Source: Bacillota bacterium
GTDB taxonomy: Bacteria > Bacillota_E > Symbiobacteriia > JAMDAP01
DNA: 13,105 bases
Assembly: GCA_023484675.1 (NCBI GenBank)
Contig: JAMDAP010000057.1
Location: forward strand, 1-13,105
Direction: 5' to 3'
Made by a program: the position numbers and the translations under genes. Positions 1 to 6,852 of this stretch are shown piece after piece (the first letter of the stretch is position 1; every line of letters begins with the position of its first letter). The notes under the pieces are model-generated. The model made no database searches. It was given only the letters and a program-made list of their open reading frames with translations, and was not told the origin of the DNA.

Positions 1-18
1 GCTCAGGGGCTGTCGTGT

Positions 19-510
19 CTAGCCCTCTTCCCCCGGCCGCTGCCAGAGGCCGCTCTTGCCGCCGGACTTGCGCACCAGCCGCAGGTCGCCAATGACCAAT
101 TCGCGGTCCACGGCCTTGACCATGTCGTAGACGGTGAGGGCGGCCACGGAGACGGCGGTCAGGGCCTCCATCTCCACCCCGGTGCGGCCGGTGGTGCGGG
201 CCACCGCCTCAATCTCCACGGTCGAACGCGCCTCGTTTAGGCGCAGGTCAACGAAGACCGAGTCCAGGCCGATGGGGTGGCAAAGGGGAATCAGATCACC
301 GGTGCGCTTGGCGGCCATGATGCCGGCGAGGCGGGCGGCACCCAGCACATCGCCTTTTTTGGCCTGCCCTTCGGCGACCAACCGCAGGGTCTCGGGCTTC
401 ATGTGAACCCGGCCGCGGGCGACGGCTTCGCGGGCAGTCTCGGGCTTGGCCCCCACGTCGACCATGTGGGCCTGTCCTTGTTCGTCCAGGTGTGTCAGGC
501 GGTCTCCCAT
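19..510 (-). CDS. moaC: Cyclic pyranopterin monophosphate synthase MoaC
   Basis: MoaC converts the 3',8-cyclo-GTP product of MoaA into cyclic pyranopterin monophosphate, the first stable intermediate of molybdenum cofactor synthesis; it is a cytoplasmic hexamer in known members. The 163-residue protein is full length (E. coli MoaC is about 161). Family signatures are visible: L-C-H-P at residues 76-79, G-V-E-M-E-A-L at 111-117, the catalytic Asp in Y-D-M-V-K (D129, K132) and K-S-G-G at 148-151. The ATG start at 510 has GGAGG five bases upstream (516-520 on the plus strand). It lies downstream of moaA with about 100 bases between them, so the two are probably co-transcribed. Nothing looks damaged. 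Identification is secure from the motifs. Confidence 0.97.
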   Translation of the reverse strand: MGDRLTHLDEQGQAHMVDVGAKPETAREAVARGRVHMKPETLRLVAEGQAKKGDVLGAARLAGIMAAKRTGDLIPLCHPIGLDSVFVDLRLNEARSTVEIEAVARTTGRTGVEMEALTAVSVAALTVYDMVKAVDRELVIGDLRLVRKSGGKSGLWQRPGEEG

Positions 511-610
511 AGGTACCTCCTTCGCGCGCGCTGGGCCAGAAGCAGGCGGCTCCGGAGCCGGCGGTGCGGCGCAAGAAGCCGGCCCAGGCGCCGCGCCCCG
601 TGCCCCGCGC

Positions 611-1636
611 CTACCCGCCGATGGCCGACATCTGCCGTCCCAGCGTATCCTCCGTCAGCTCCAGCATGTGGTGCTCGGCCGGCTTGTGGTAGATGGTATC
701 GGCGAAGATGTCCAGCAGTTCCTGATCGCTGGCGCCGGCCCGCAGGGGGCCCTTCAGGTCGCGCTCATGCAGCGAACCCAGGCAGGGGTTGAGCTTACCG
801 TCGGCGCTGAGCCGGAGCCGGTTGCAGCTGTCGCAGAAGCAACCGGACAGGGCGGTGATAAAGCCGATGGTGCCCTTGGCACCGGGGATCTTCATGTACC
901 GGGCGGGCCCGGCGCCGGCCGGTCCCTGGCGCCCCGCCATCAAGGCCGCGGTGGCGGATGTGGCCTGCTCATCGACGGGCGCCAGATCAAACTGCTCCGC
1001 CAACCGCTGGCGGATTTCCACGGCGCTGATGAAGTGGCCCACCGCCCAGGGGTGCTCCGAGCCCAGCGGCATCAACTCGATAAAACGGACGTGCAGGGGG
1101 CGGTCGATGGTCAGGCGGGCGAAGTCCAGGAACTCGTCGTCGTTGACGCCCCGCACGGCCACGGTGTTGATCTTGACCGGCTCATAGCCAAGGTCCAGTG
1201 CCTGATCCACGGCGGCCAGCACCTTGTCCAGGCCGTCGCGGCGGGCGATGTAGCGGAAGCGCTCCGGACGGAGCGTATCGACGCTGAGGTTGACGCGATT
1301 GACGCCGGCCTGCTTGAGGTCGCGGCCGAACTTGGGAAAGAGGATGCCGTTGGTGGTCATGGACAGGTCCGTGACCCCCGGCAGGGCCCGGATGCCCTCG
1401 GCGATCTGCACCACGTCGCGTCGGGCCAGGGGCTCGCCACCGGTCAGGCGGAACCGCGTGATGCCAAGCCGCGTCGCCAGCCGGAGCAGGCGCAGCAGCT
1501 CTTCGCGGCTGAGCATCTGGTCCATCGGCAGCCAGTCCATGCTCTCCGCCGGCATGCAGTACTGGCACCGCAGCATGCAACGGTCGGTCAGCGAGACGCG
1601 CAGGTAGCTGATTTTTCGCCCGTGCTCATCGATCAT
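611..1636 (-). CDS. moaA: GTP 3',8-cyclase MoaA (radical SAM)
   Basis: MoaA is the radical S-adenosylmethionine enzyme that rearranges GTP to 3',8-cyclo-GTP, the first committed step of molybdenum cofactor synthesis. The 341-residue protein carries the N-terminal radical SAM cluster motif C20-x3-C24-x2-C27, the SAM-binding L-T-G-G-E-P-L at 64-70, and the second [4Fe-4S] cluster ligands near the C-terminus, C268-x2-C271-x13-C285, in the family context N-R-x-R-L-S-x-D-G-K-L. It ends in Gly-Gly, the tail known to be needed for MoaA catalysis. The ATG at 1636 has GGAGG at 1646-1650, nine bases away. The start overlaps by 11 bases the stop codon of an upstream relic frame, a layout typical of a former translational coupling. 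moaC follows on the same strand. Confidence 0.98.
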   Translation of the reverse strand: MIDEHGRKISYLRVSLTDRCMLRCQYCMPAESMDWLPMDQMLSREELLRLLRLATRLGITRFRLTGGEPLARRDVVQIAEGIRALPGVTDLSMTTNGILFPKFGRDLKQAGVNRVNLSVDTLRPERFRYIARRDGLDKVLAAVDQALDLGYEPVKINTVAVRGVNDDEFLDFARLTIDRPLHVRFIELMPLGSEHPWAVGHFISAVEIRQRLAEQFDLAPVDEQATSATAALMAGRQGPAGAGPARYMKIPGAKGTIGFITALSGCFCDSCNRLRLSADGKLNPCLGSLHERDLKGPLRAGASDQELLDIFADTIYHKPAEHHMLELTEDTLGRQMSAIGG

Positions 1637-1799
1637 GGTGGTTTTCCTCCGGCTTCACTTCAATGATGGTGCCGGCTCCAGCGGTGTCGTAACCGCCCAG
1701 AGCCTCGATCGACCCCGGCGCCGCGGGCCATGAGGGTGGCGACAAAGCGGTCGCCCACACGCCCGACCTTAGCCCAAAGCCTGCAGCAGAGGCAGTTCC
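1626..1799 (-). pseudogene. Relic of the C-terminus of a PBP-like domain (MoeA-type or HTH-PBP molybdate protein)
   Basis: One minus-strand frame is open for about 58 codons between a TGA at 1800-1802 and a TGA at 1626-1628, the latter lying inside the first codons of moaA. Its last 25 residues include I-E-A-L-G-G-Y-D-T-A-G-A-G-T-I-I-E-V, which resembles the usual end of the periplasmic-binding-like domain (pattern ...ALPGYD-x-S-x-TG-x-V) found behind MoeA or behind a helix-turn-helix in molybdenum-related proteins. In a neighbouring frame just upstream, E-E-L-P-L-L-Q-A-L-G (ending at a TAA) also looks like part of such a domain. There is no start codon with a ribosome binding site and no intact upstream coding region, so this reads as a decayed gene with frameshifts and deletions. 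The resemblance is by eye, over a short stretch; chance similarity remains possible. Confidence 0.4.
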
Positions 1800-2225
1800 T
1801 CAGCATCGGTGCGGCGGGAAGCCAGGGCCGTCAGGAAACGGCAGGGTGCGCCCGGCAGAATGGCAAACGAAAAGGTCCCTCCTGCTGGAGAGACCTGAAG
1901 CCCGGTGGCACCGGACCCGTCCCATGCTGAACTGAACACGGCGTCCTCCGCGTAGCGCGAAGAGGCACGCAAGGCTCAGCCCAGGTCTCCTTTCCAAGCA
2001 GGGAGGCGCGCACGTTTCCGCCCGCACCCTCGGCCGGAGTGCCCTGAGCCTTGACAACTGCTCTTGAACCAGGGCGCCGCCGGCACCGACCCGGCCGCCA
2101 TCCGTGGCCGGCGATGATACGTCGCAGGCCAAGCAACAGGCAACCGGGTTCGGAGATCGTATTAACTTTGCCTCCATTATAGCGTCAAAGACCGGACTTC
2201 GTCCACTTGTCAGTCTGGTCCGTTC
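1637..2225. other. Gene-poor stretch between moaA and the DedA gene
   Basis: About 590 bases between the divergent moaA and dedA-like genes contain no intact gene that I can support. The moaA-proximal part holds the relic frame; the distal end holds a promoter-like site facing moaA. The long open frames across it on the minus strand have the composition of shadow frames (arginine- and proline-rich, no motif) and run into the opposite strand of the DedA gene. A long structured leader for moaA, such as a molybdenum cofactor riboswitch, is possible in this position, but I could not recognise its conserved core by eye. Confidence 0.5.
2176..2205 (-). promoter_or_regulatory. Promoter-like site facing the moaA-moaC direction
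   Basis: On the minus strand TGGACG (2200-2205) is followed after 18 bases by a perfect TATAAT (2176-2181), a good match to a housekeeping sigma-factor promoter and an AT-rich island in GC-rich DNA. It lies about 540 bases upstream of moaA, so the transcript would begin with the relic region. A TTGACG directly abuts the -10 box with only one base in between and cannot be its partner. No experiment supports it. Confidence 0.4.
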
Positions 2226-2909
2226 TTGATAGGCTTTGAACAGTGTTCTACATGGCAGTTTATCCATCAGCTGGAGGTGCCAATCACGGTTGCCGGTATC
2301 GCCTGGGCGCCCTTCGTCGATGCTTATGTCACGCGCCACGGGTACCTCACTCTCTTTCTGGCCACGTATGTGGAGGGCCTGGGCCTGCCCGTCCCGGCGG
2401 AGCTTCTGTTCATCCCTGCCGAGTTCCTGGTCCACAGCCGCAACCTGGCGTTCTTCTCCGTAGTCCTGTCGGCCACCCTCGGCGGGCTGGCCGGGAACCT
2501 CACCGGCTACACGATGGCGCGCTTCGGCGGCACCAGCCTGGTTCGCCGCTATGGGGCCTACATCAAGCTGGGGGAAAGCCAGCTGGACCAAGTTCGTGAG
2601 TGGTTTTCCCGCTATGGTGGGAAAACCATTTTTGTAAGCCGCTTTGTCGGTTTTATCCGCGCTGCCGCCATCGCCTCGGCCGGCATCGGGCACATGTCCA
2701 TCTTCGAATACACTGCGTATCAGACCATGGCCGGGCTGGCCTGGAACTTCCTTTGGGCCTTCGCCGCCTGGCTTTTCGGACGGCGCGTGATCCACTTGGC
2801 GCGTCACTTCGGCGTCACCACGGTGGTCCTCGCCGGAATGGTCCTGGCCATCCTGGCCGGGGTTTGGTGGTGGCAAAGGTGGCGGCGTCCGGCGGACCGG
2901 GACCTGTAA
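2226..2909 (+). CDS. DedA family (SNARE-associated/VTT) membrane protein
   Basis: DedA proteins are polytopic inner-membrane proteins; some members are known to recycle undecaprenyl phosphate or other lipids across the membrane and to support membrane homeostasis. The protein shows E-G-L-G-L-P-V-P-A-E at 50-59, a glycine-rich G-G-L-A-G-N-L-T-G-Y region at 86-95, and the reentrant-helix region F-V-S-R-F-V-G-F-I-R at 136-145 followed by A-G-I-G-H-M at 152-157. The usual Pro of the R-F-x-P-x-x-R signature is replaced by Gly. Hydrophobic segments lie near 41-68, 75-95, 145-180 and 198-216. The start is unclear: TTG 2226 has no ribosome binding site, whereas GGAGG at 2273-2277 precedes an in-frame ATC at 2283 by five bases, which would give a protein of 208 residues with a more usual N-terminus. 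A deacetylase gene follows 36 bases downstream on the same strand. Confidence 0.88.
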   Translation: MIGFEQCSTWQFIHQLEVPITVAGIAWAPFVDAYVTRHGYLTLFLATYVEGLGLPVPAELLFIPAEFLVHSRNLAFFSVVLSATLGGLAGNLTGYTMARFGGTSLVRRYGAYIKLGESQLDQVREWFSRYGGKTIFVSRFVGFIRAAAIASAGIGHMSIFEYTAYQTMAGLAWNFLWAFAAWLFGRRVIHLARHFGVTTVVLAGMVLAILAGVWWWQRWRRPADRDL

Positions 2910-2945
2910 CAGACCTTTATCGGGTCAAGGAAGGAGGGAGCCTGC

Positions 2946-4496
2946 ATGTTTCGCCTGACCAACCCGCGCCGCATAGGCGCGTTGGTGCTGTCCGTCGTCC
3001 TGTTGGCAGCGTTCGGGCTCGCCCTCTACCGCTACTTCTTCCCAGTTCCGGCCAGGGTCAAGCTGCCGGCGGAGCTTCCCATCGCCCCCAGTGACTCGGT
3101 TCTGGTCATCGCCCCGCACTCCGATGACGAAACCCTTGGCGCCGGCGGGCTGATCGAACGGGCGGTGGCCGAGGGAGCCCGGGTCCACGTCGTCCTGATG
3201 ACCAACGGCGACGGCTTTACCCTGGCAGCAGGAGAGGAGTACCGCAAGCTGCGGCCGGCACCGGAGGACTACATGAGACTGGCCTATCAGCGCCAGAAGG
3301 AAAGTCTGGCCGCCCTGGCGGTGCTGGGCGTGCCGGCCCGGGATGTGACCTTTCTTGGCTACCCCGACCGCGGTCTGGCGCCCATGTGGAGCACCTACTG
3401 GTCGCCGGAGCACCGCTTCTTTTCGCGCTTTACCCAGACCGATCACTCCCCCTACATCAACAGCCTGACGCCGGGCGCGCCCTACAGCGGCCAGGCCGTG
3501 GTGGAGGACCTTGAGCGGGTTCTGGTCGACGACAAGCCCACGATCCTGGTCTTTCCACATCCCAACGACATGCATCCCGACCACTGGGCCACGAACGCGT
3601 TTACCGGCTATACCCTGCAGGAATTGAAAGATGAAGGCTATCCTTTCGCCGCCCAGGTTCGCCAGTACCTGTACCTGGTGCACCGCGGCGACTGGCCTGC
3701 TCCCAAAGGCCTGCACCTGGCCACGGAGTTGGTGCCGCCCGGGCCCTTGCTCCGCACCGACACCAGCTGGTTCCGATTTGAGTTGGACCCCAAGGGCACC
3801 TGGGCCAAGTACCAGGCCATTTTGAAATACGACTCGCAGATCCGGCTGATGCGGCGCTACTTGGAAAGCTTTGCTCGCAAGAACGACCTCTTTGGCACCC
3901 TGCCGCCCAAGGAAATCGTGCAGATCTCGCCGGGTTCGCTGCAGGTGGGTGGGACCGCAGACCAGTGGCAGGCGCTCGCCCCCCTGGTCAGTGACCCCAC
4001 CGCCGACACGGTCACCCGCGAACTGGAAGGCAGCACGGATCTGCGGACCCTGAAGGCGGCCACGGATGGGACCACCCTCTTCCTGCGCCTGGAGGCACGC
4101 CGGCCGGTCTCGCCCCGCGTGCTCTACACCATCCGTTTCCGCCCGATGCATGAAGAACCTTTGCCGCCAGCCGTGACCAGCGGGCCGGGGAACACCGTGC
4201 CGCTTCGCACCTCGCGCGGCAGCGACATGGAACTGCGCCTGCGGGTCGGCAGTCCCCCCGTCTTCACCGGGGTTCCGGCCAACCGGTCCGCGGACGTTGC
4301 CACGGCGGTGTCAGGCGGCGCCCTGGAAGTGGCCGTCCCCCTGGCTGACCTGGACTATCCCAGGGATCTCTTCATCAGCGCCGAGAGCTACCTGCTGGTG
4401 ACCGTAGACCGGCTGGCCTGGACGCTGGCCCCTTTGCCAGCCTCGGCCTGGCGGGCTCCGCAGCCGTCGCTGCCAACGAAGGGGGGCCGCCCATGA
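2946..4496 (+). CDS. Membrane-anchored PIG-L family deacetylase with C-terminal beta-rich domain
   Basis: PIG-L/LmbE proteins are zinc-dependent N-deacetylases that act on N-acetylglucosamine-type groups. Here an N-terminal basic stretch and a hydrophobic helix (about residues 11-29) suggest a signal anchor, placing the enzyme outside the membrane. The metal site motif A-P-H-S-D-D-E is at 56-62 (Ser instead of the more usual Pro) and H-P-N-D-M-H-P-D-H at 205-213; a conserved K-Y-x-S-Q follows at 294-298. Residues from about 330 to 500 form a second domain; its opening (V-G-G-T-A-D-Q-W, then A-T-D-G-T-T-L-F-L-R-L-E at 372-383) resembles CBM9/DOMON-like beta-sandwich domains that bind sugars. 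At 516 residues it is roughly twice the length of a bare PIG-L domain. ATG 2946 has AGGAGG eight bases upstream. The stop overlaps the next start as ATGA, so translation of the pair is probably coupled. The substrate is unknown; an envelope glycan or glycolipid is my inference. Confidence 0.9.
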   Translation: MFRLTNPRRIGALVLSVVLLAAFGLALYRYFFPVPARVKLPAELPIAPSDSVLVIAPHSDDETLGAGGLIERAVAEGARVHVVLMTNGDGFTLAAGEEYRKLRPAPEDYMRLAYQRQKESLAALAVLGVPARDVTFLGYPDRGLAPMWSTYWSPEHRFFSRFTQTDHSPYINSLTPGAPYSGQAVVEDLERVLVDDKPTILVFPHPNDMHPDHWATNAFTGYTLQELKDEGYPFAAQVRQYLYLVHRGDWPAPKGLHLATELVPPGPLLRTDTSWFRFELDPKGTWAKYQAILKYDSQIRLMRRYLESFARKNDLFGTLPPKEIVQISPGSLQVGGTADQWQALAPLVSDPTADTVTRELEGSTDLRTLKAATDGTTLFLRLEARRPVSPRVLYTIRFRPMHEEPLPPAVTSGPGNTVPLRTSRGSDMELRLRVGSPPVFTGVPANRSADVATAVSGGALEVAVPLADLDYPRDLFISAESYLLVTVDRLAWTLAPLPASAWRAPQPSLPTKGGRP

Positions 4497-5206
4497 GCAA
4501 CGAAGGGAGCAACGAAGGGAGCAGCGAAGGGACACCGCTGAACCAGGTTCAACTGGGGCCCGCCACGTCCCAGGATCTCTTGCAGGTGGCCGAGGTGTTC
4601 ACCGAAGCCTTTCCCGAAAGCCTTCTTCATACCTGGGGGCGCATCCCCGAATCGGAGATGACCGCCGAGGCCTTCCGCGTTTGCCTGGACGCCGAGCCTG
4701 ACGCCTTTTGGGTGGCGCGCGATGGGAATCAGGTGGTGGGATACGCCTTTACCCCCGCCGACCTGTCGCGCCTCTGGAAGGCGGCCGTGCTGCGGGGCCA
4801 CCTGTTTCGCTGGATCTGGCGGGCCCTCTCCGGCCGCTACCACGTGGGATGGCACCCATTGCAAGTGATCCTGGCCAACAAGTGGTCCTTCTTCCGCTCC
4901 GCCCTGGACCAACGCTACAACGTTCCCGCCCGCATCCTGTCCATCGCCGTGCGACCGGCCTTTCAAAGCCGCGGCATCGCCTCCAATCTGATGCGGCGCG
5001 GTCTTGACTACCTGCGGCGACGCGGGGCTCCGCAGGTGCGGCTGGAGGTGCGGCCGGACAACGCCCCCGCCGTCAAGGTCTACACCCGCCTCGGTTTCGA
5101 AGTTGTGGGTGAAACAGGCGACAGCCAGGGGCCCTGGCTGATCATGGTCAAGAGCTTTCGGGACGAACGCCCGACCGGGCAGGTTGCCCGCCCTCGGCTG
5201 CGGTGA
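4493..5206 (+). CDS. GNAT family N-acetyltransferase
   Basis: A GCN5-related acetyltransferase that would transfer an acetyl group from acetyl-CoA to an unidentified amine. In 237 residues the acetyl-CoA-binding motif A is visible as I-A-V-R-P-A-F-Q-S-R-G-I-A-S at 151-164 (the Q/R-x-x-G-x-A loop), followed by V-R-L-E-V-R-P-D-N at 182-190 and A-V-K-V-Y-T-R-L-G-F at 193-202, the standard motif B with the Asn and Tyr. An inserted segment around 90-145 that is rich in Trp and Arg is longer than in minimal GNATs. The ATG start overlaps the stop of the deacetylase gene (ATGA), with a G-rich AAGGGGGG 6-7 bases before it. Residues 2-13 are a repetitive S-N-E-G linker encoded by a 12-base tandem repeat. 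Pairing with a deacetylase is suggestive, but the deacetylase appears exported and this enzyme cytoplasmic, so they need not share a substrate. Confidence 0.93.
   Translation: MSNEGSNEGSSEGTPLNQVQLGPATSQDLLQVAEVFTEAFPESLLHTWGRIPESEMTAEAFRVCLDAEPDAFWVARDGNQVVGYAFTPADLSRLWKAAVLRGHLFRWIWRALSGRYHVGWHPLQVILANKWSFFRSALDQRYNVPARILSIAVRPAFQSRGIASNLMRRGLDYLRRRGAPQVRLEVRPDNAPAVKVYTRLGFEVVGETGDSQGPWLIMVKSFRDERPTGQVARPRLR
4496..4531 (+). repeat. Three tandem copies of a 12-base unit at the 5' end of the GNAT gene
   Basis: The unit AGCAACGAAGGG occurs at 4496-4507 and 4508-4519 and, with one change (AGCAGCGAAGGG), at 4520-4531. Its length is a multiple of three, so each copy adds Ser-Asn/Ser-Glu-Gly to the protein without disturbing the frame. 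Nine bases of the unit (AACGAAGGG) also appear just upstream at 4475-4483, inside the end of the deacetylase gene. Copy number could vary by slippage. Confidence 0.9.
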
Positions 5207-5314
5207 CCGGCGCGGCGCGGCTCCCACAGGTCACGCGAACCCACCCCACCCGAGCCGCATGTTCCCGCCGGGTCCGCCATATGCATGGAGTATATCGGCC
5301 GGGTGGGAGCGCAC

Positions 5315-6376
5315 ATGGCGGCAACTAAAGGGCGGGACGTGCTGCGGGTAGCGGCCACGTACATCGGCACCGTGGTGGGAGCGGGCTTCGCCTCGGGTCA
5401 GGAGATCCTGAGGTTTTTTGCTGTCTTTGGCCGGCATGGCCTGTGGGGCGTTGCCATGGCGACGGCCCTCTTCATCGTCCTGGGCGTGGCGGTGATGGAC
5501 CTGGGCCGGCGCCTGGGCGCCGACTCGCACCGTGAGGTCATGCTGTACACCTGCGGTCCCTGGTTGGGGGGACTGATGGACCTGATGGTCACCAGCTTCC
5601 TGCTGGCCTCCCTGGCGGTGATGCTGGCCGGCGCCGGCGCGGTGATGGCCCAGCAGTTCGGCCTTCCCACCGGGGCCGGCGTCGCCCTGACGGCTCTGGC
5701 CACCGTCTTCACCGTGCTCCTTGGCCTGAGGGGCATCGTCGCTGCCAATGGCCTGGTGGTGCCTATGCTCACAGCCTTTGTATTGGCGGTCACCCTCGGC
5801 GCCCTGTGGCGGCAAGGAACGGCCGTCCCGTTCGATCCGCAGCGACTGGACCTGGCAGCGGCGCCCCATTGGGCGCTTTCCGCCGTCCTCTACGTGGCCT
5901 ATAATCTGGTCCTGGCCGTAGCGGTGCTGGCTCCGCTGGGCAAGGCTGTGGGAGATGCGCGGGTGCTCTGGCGGGGCGGGGTCCTGGGCGGAGCCGGCCT
6001 CGGCCTCCTGGCGCTGCTGATCAAGTTGGCGGTGGGACGCAACCTGTCGGACTTGGCCGGCTCCGAGGTGCCCCTGCTCTCCATCGCCCAGGCCTACGCC
6101 CCCTCCTTCCAGGCGCTCTATGCCCTGGTGCTGTGGAGCGAGATCTACACCACCGCCATCGGCTCCCTCTATGGATTCGCATCCAGGCTGACCCTGTGGC
6201 GTCGCTGGGACTACCCGCTGCTGGTCCTGGGCAGCGCCGCGGTGGCAGCCTGGGGCAGTCAGGCGGGATTCTCCCACCTGGTGGCCACGCTTTACCCGCT
6301 CTACGGCTACGCCAGCCTGGCGTTTGTGGTGGCCCTGATGTGGAAAGTGCTGCAACGGTCGCTACTTCGGGCCTGA
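5315..6376 (+). CDS. YkvI family membrane protein (APC-superfamily-like transporter)
   Basis: An integral membrane protein of the YkvI family (COG3949), which belongs to the broad amino acid-polyamine-organocation fold; the substrate of the family is not established. The hallmark is near the N-terminus: Y-I-G-T-V-V-G-A-G-F-A-S-G-Q-E-I at residues 16-31, a broken first transmembrane helix as in LeuT-fold carriers. About ten further hydrophobic segments run to the C-terminus, and short Arg-rich loops separate them. I place the start at ATG 5315, which has GGGAG five bases upstream; an in-frame ATG at 5285 would add ten residues but has no ribosome binding site. It lies 108 bases after the GNAT gene and before a strong terminator, so it may end the plus-strand transcription unit. 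Confidence 0.9.
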   Translation: MAATKGRDVLRVAATYIGTVVGAGFASGQEILRFFAVFGRHGLWGVAMATALFIVLGVAVMDLGRRLGADSHREVMLYTCGPWLGGLMDLMVTSFLLASLAVMLAGAGAVMAQQFGLPTGAGVALTALATVFTVLLGLRGIVAANGLVVPMLTAFVLAVTLGALWRQGTAVPFDPQRLDLAAAPHWALSAVLYVAYNLVLAVAVLAPLGKAVGDARVLWRGGVLGGAGLGLLALLIKLAVGRNLSDLAGSEVPLLSIAQAYAPSFQALYALVLWSEIYTTAIGSLYGFASRLTLWRRWDYPLLVLGSAAVAAWGSQAGFSHLVATLYPLYGYASLAFVVALMWKVLQRSLLRA

Positions 6377-6427
6377 CCGTGGGGCCGCTCCACCACGCCT
6401 GGCCCGATTCATTTCGCTGCTGACGAC

Positions 6428-6457
6428 AAACCCCACCGCAGGGAGCGGTGGGGTTTT
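6428..6457 (+). terminator. Rho-independent terminator after the YkvI gene
   Basis: A perfect nine-base stem CCCCACCGC / GCGGTGGGG (6431-6439 and 6445-6453) with loop AGGGA is flanked by AAA on the left and TTTT on the right, extending the helix with A-T pairs. It lies 52 bases after the YkvI stop codon and four bases before the end of the convergent DUF2007 gene. The mirrored A-run (TTT when read on the minus strand) means it may stop transcription from both sides. Confidence 0.93.
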
Positions 6458-6461
6458 GGCT

Positions 6462-6749
6462 TCAGGCGGAACCCTTGTCGCCGCCTGATGCAGGGGGGTC
6501 ATCGCCCCCCGGTTGCGGCAGCCGCGGTTCCTCGCCATCGGGCTCAGGCGGCAGCGGCTCGTCCCGCCGTTCCATGGCCAGGGCTTTGAGCAGCACCTCC
6601 GCCTCGGCGGCCCGGTGCAGCGGGACATAGAGCCGAACGGCGGACAGAGGGCCGACGTGGAACCGATAGGCCACGTTGATCGCCTCCCGCTTTTCCATGA
6701 CCGGGATGCTGTTGGCCCGGAGCAAGCTGCAAATCACGTCCGCCTCCAC
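6462..6749 (-). CDS. DUF2007-like putative signal-transducing small protein, 5' end uncertain
   Basis: Residues E-A-D-V-I-C-S-L-L-R-A-N-S-I-P-V near the start and V-R-L-Y-V-P followed by A-E-A-E-V-L-L-K match the DUF2007 pattern (E-A-E-x-I-x-x-L-L-x-x-x-G-I-P ... V-x-V-x-x-x-D-x-x-x-A), a small cytoplasmic domain without a proven role. The C-terminal 30 residues are a low-complexity Pro/Glu/Gly tail. The GTG at 6749 has no good ribosome binding site, and the frame stays open upstream with D-D-I-P-W-V-A-L-R-D-H-L-D-P, the expected N-terminus of such a domain, but finds no ATG, GTG or TTG there. An ATG at 6804 preceded by AAAGGA would join this frame if one of two A bases (6793-6794) were removed. 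So either the gene has a one-base frameshift or it uses an unusual start. It sits about 50-100 bases downstream of the dehydrogenase gene on the same strand. Confidence 0.72.
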   Translation of the reverse strand: MEADVICSLLRANSIPVMEKREAINVAYRFHVGPLSAVRLYVPLHRAAEAEVLLKALAMERRDEPLPPEPDGEEPRLPQPGGDDPPASGGDKGSA

Positions 6750-6852
6750 TGGGTCCAGGTGATCGCGCAGGGCTACCCAGGGAATATCGTCATTCGTGGC
6801 GCATCGGTCCTTTCCGCGTCCCGCGGCCTTCTGGCGGGCCTTCGTGGCGGCC

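Noticed and set aside
547..560. Perfect 14-base palindrome CGGCTCCGGAGCCG between moaA and moaC
   Set aside because: Short GC palindromes are frequent at this composition; there is no T-run and no partner site to support an operator or terminator.
1800..2876. A 358-codon minus-strand frame opposite the DedA gene
   Set aside because: It is antisense to a well-supported membrane protein and has the low-complexity composition of a shadow frame in GC-rich DNA.
2925..4151. A 408-codon minus-strand frame opposite the PIG-L gene
   Set aside because: The opposite strand carries clear catalytic motifs; this frame has none and is rich in Gln, Gly and Arg as expected for a shadow.
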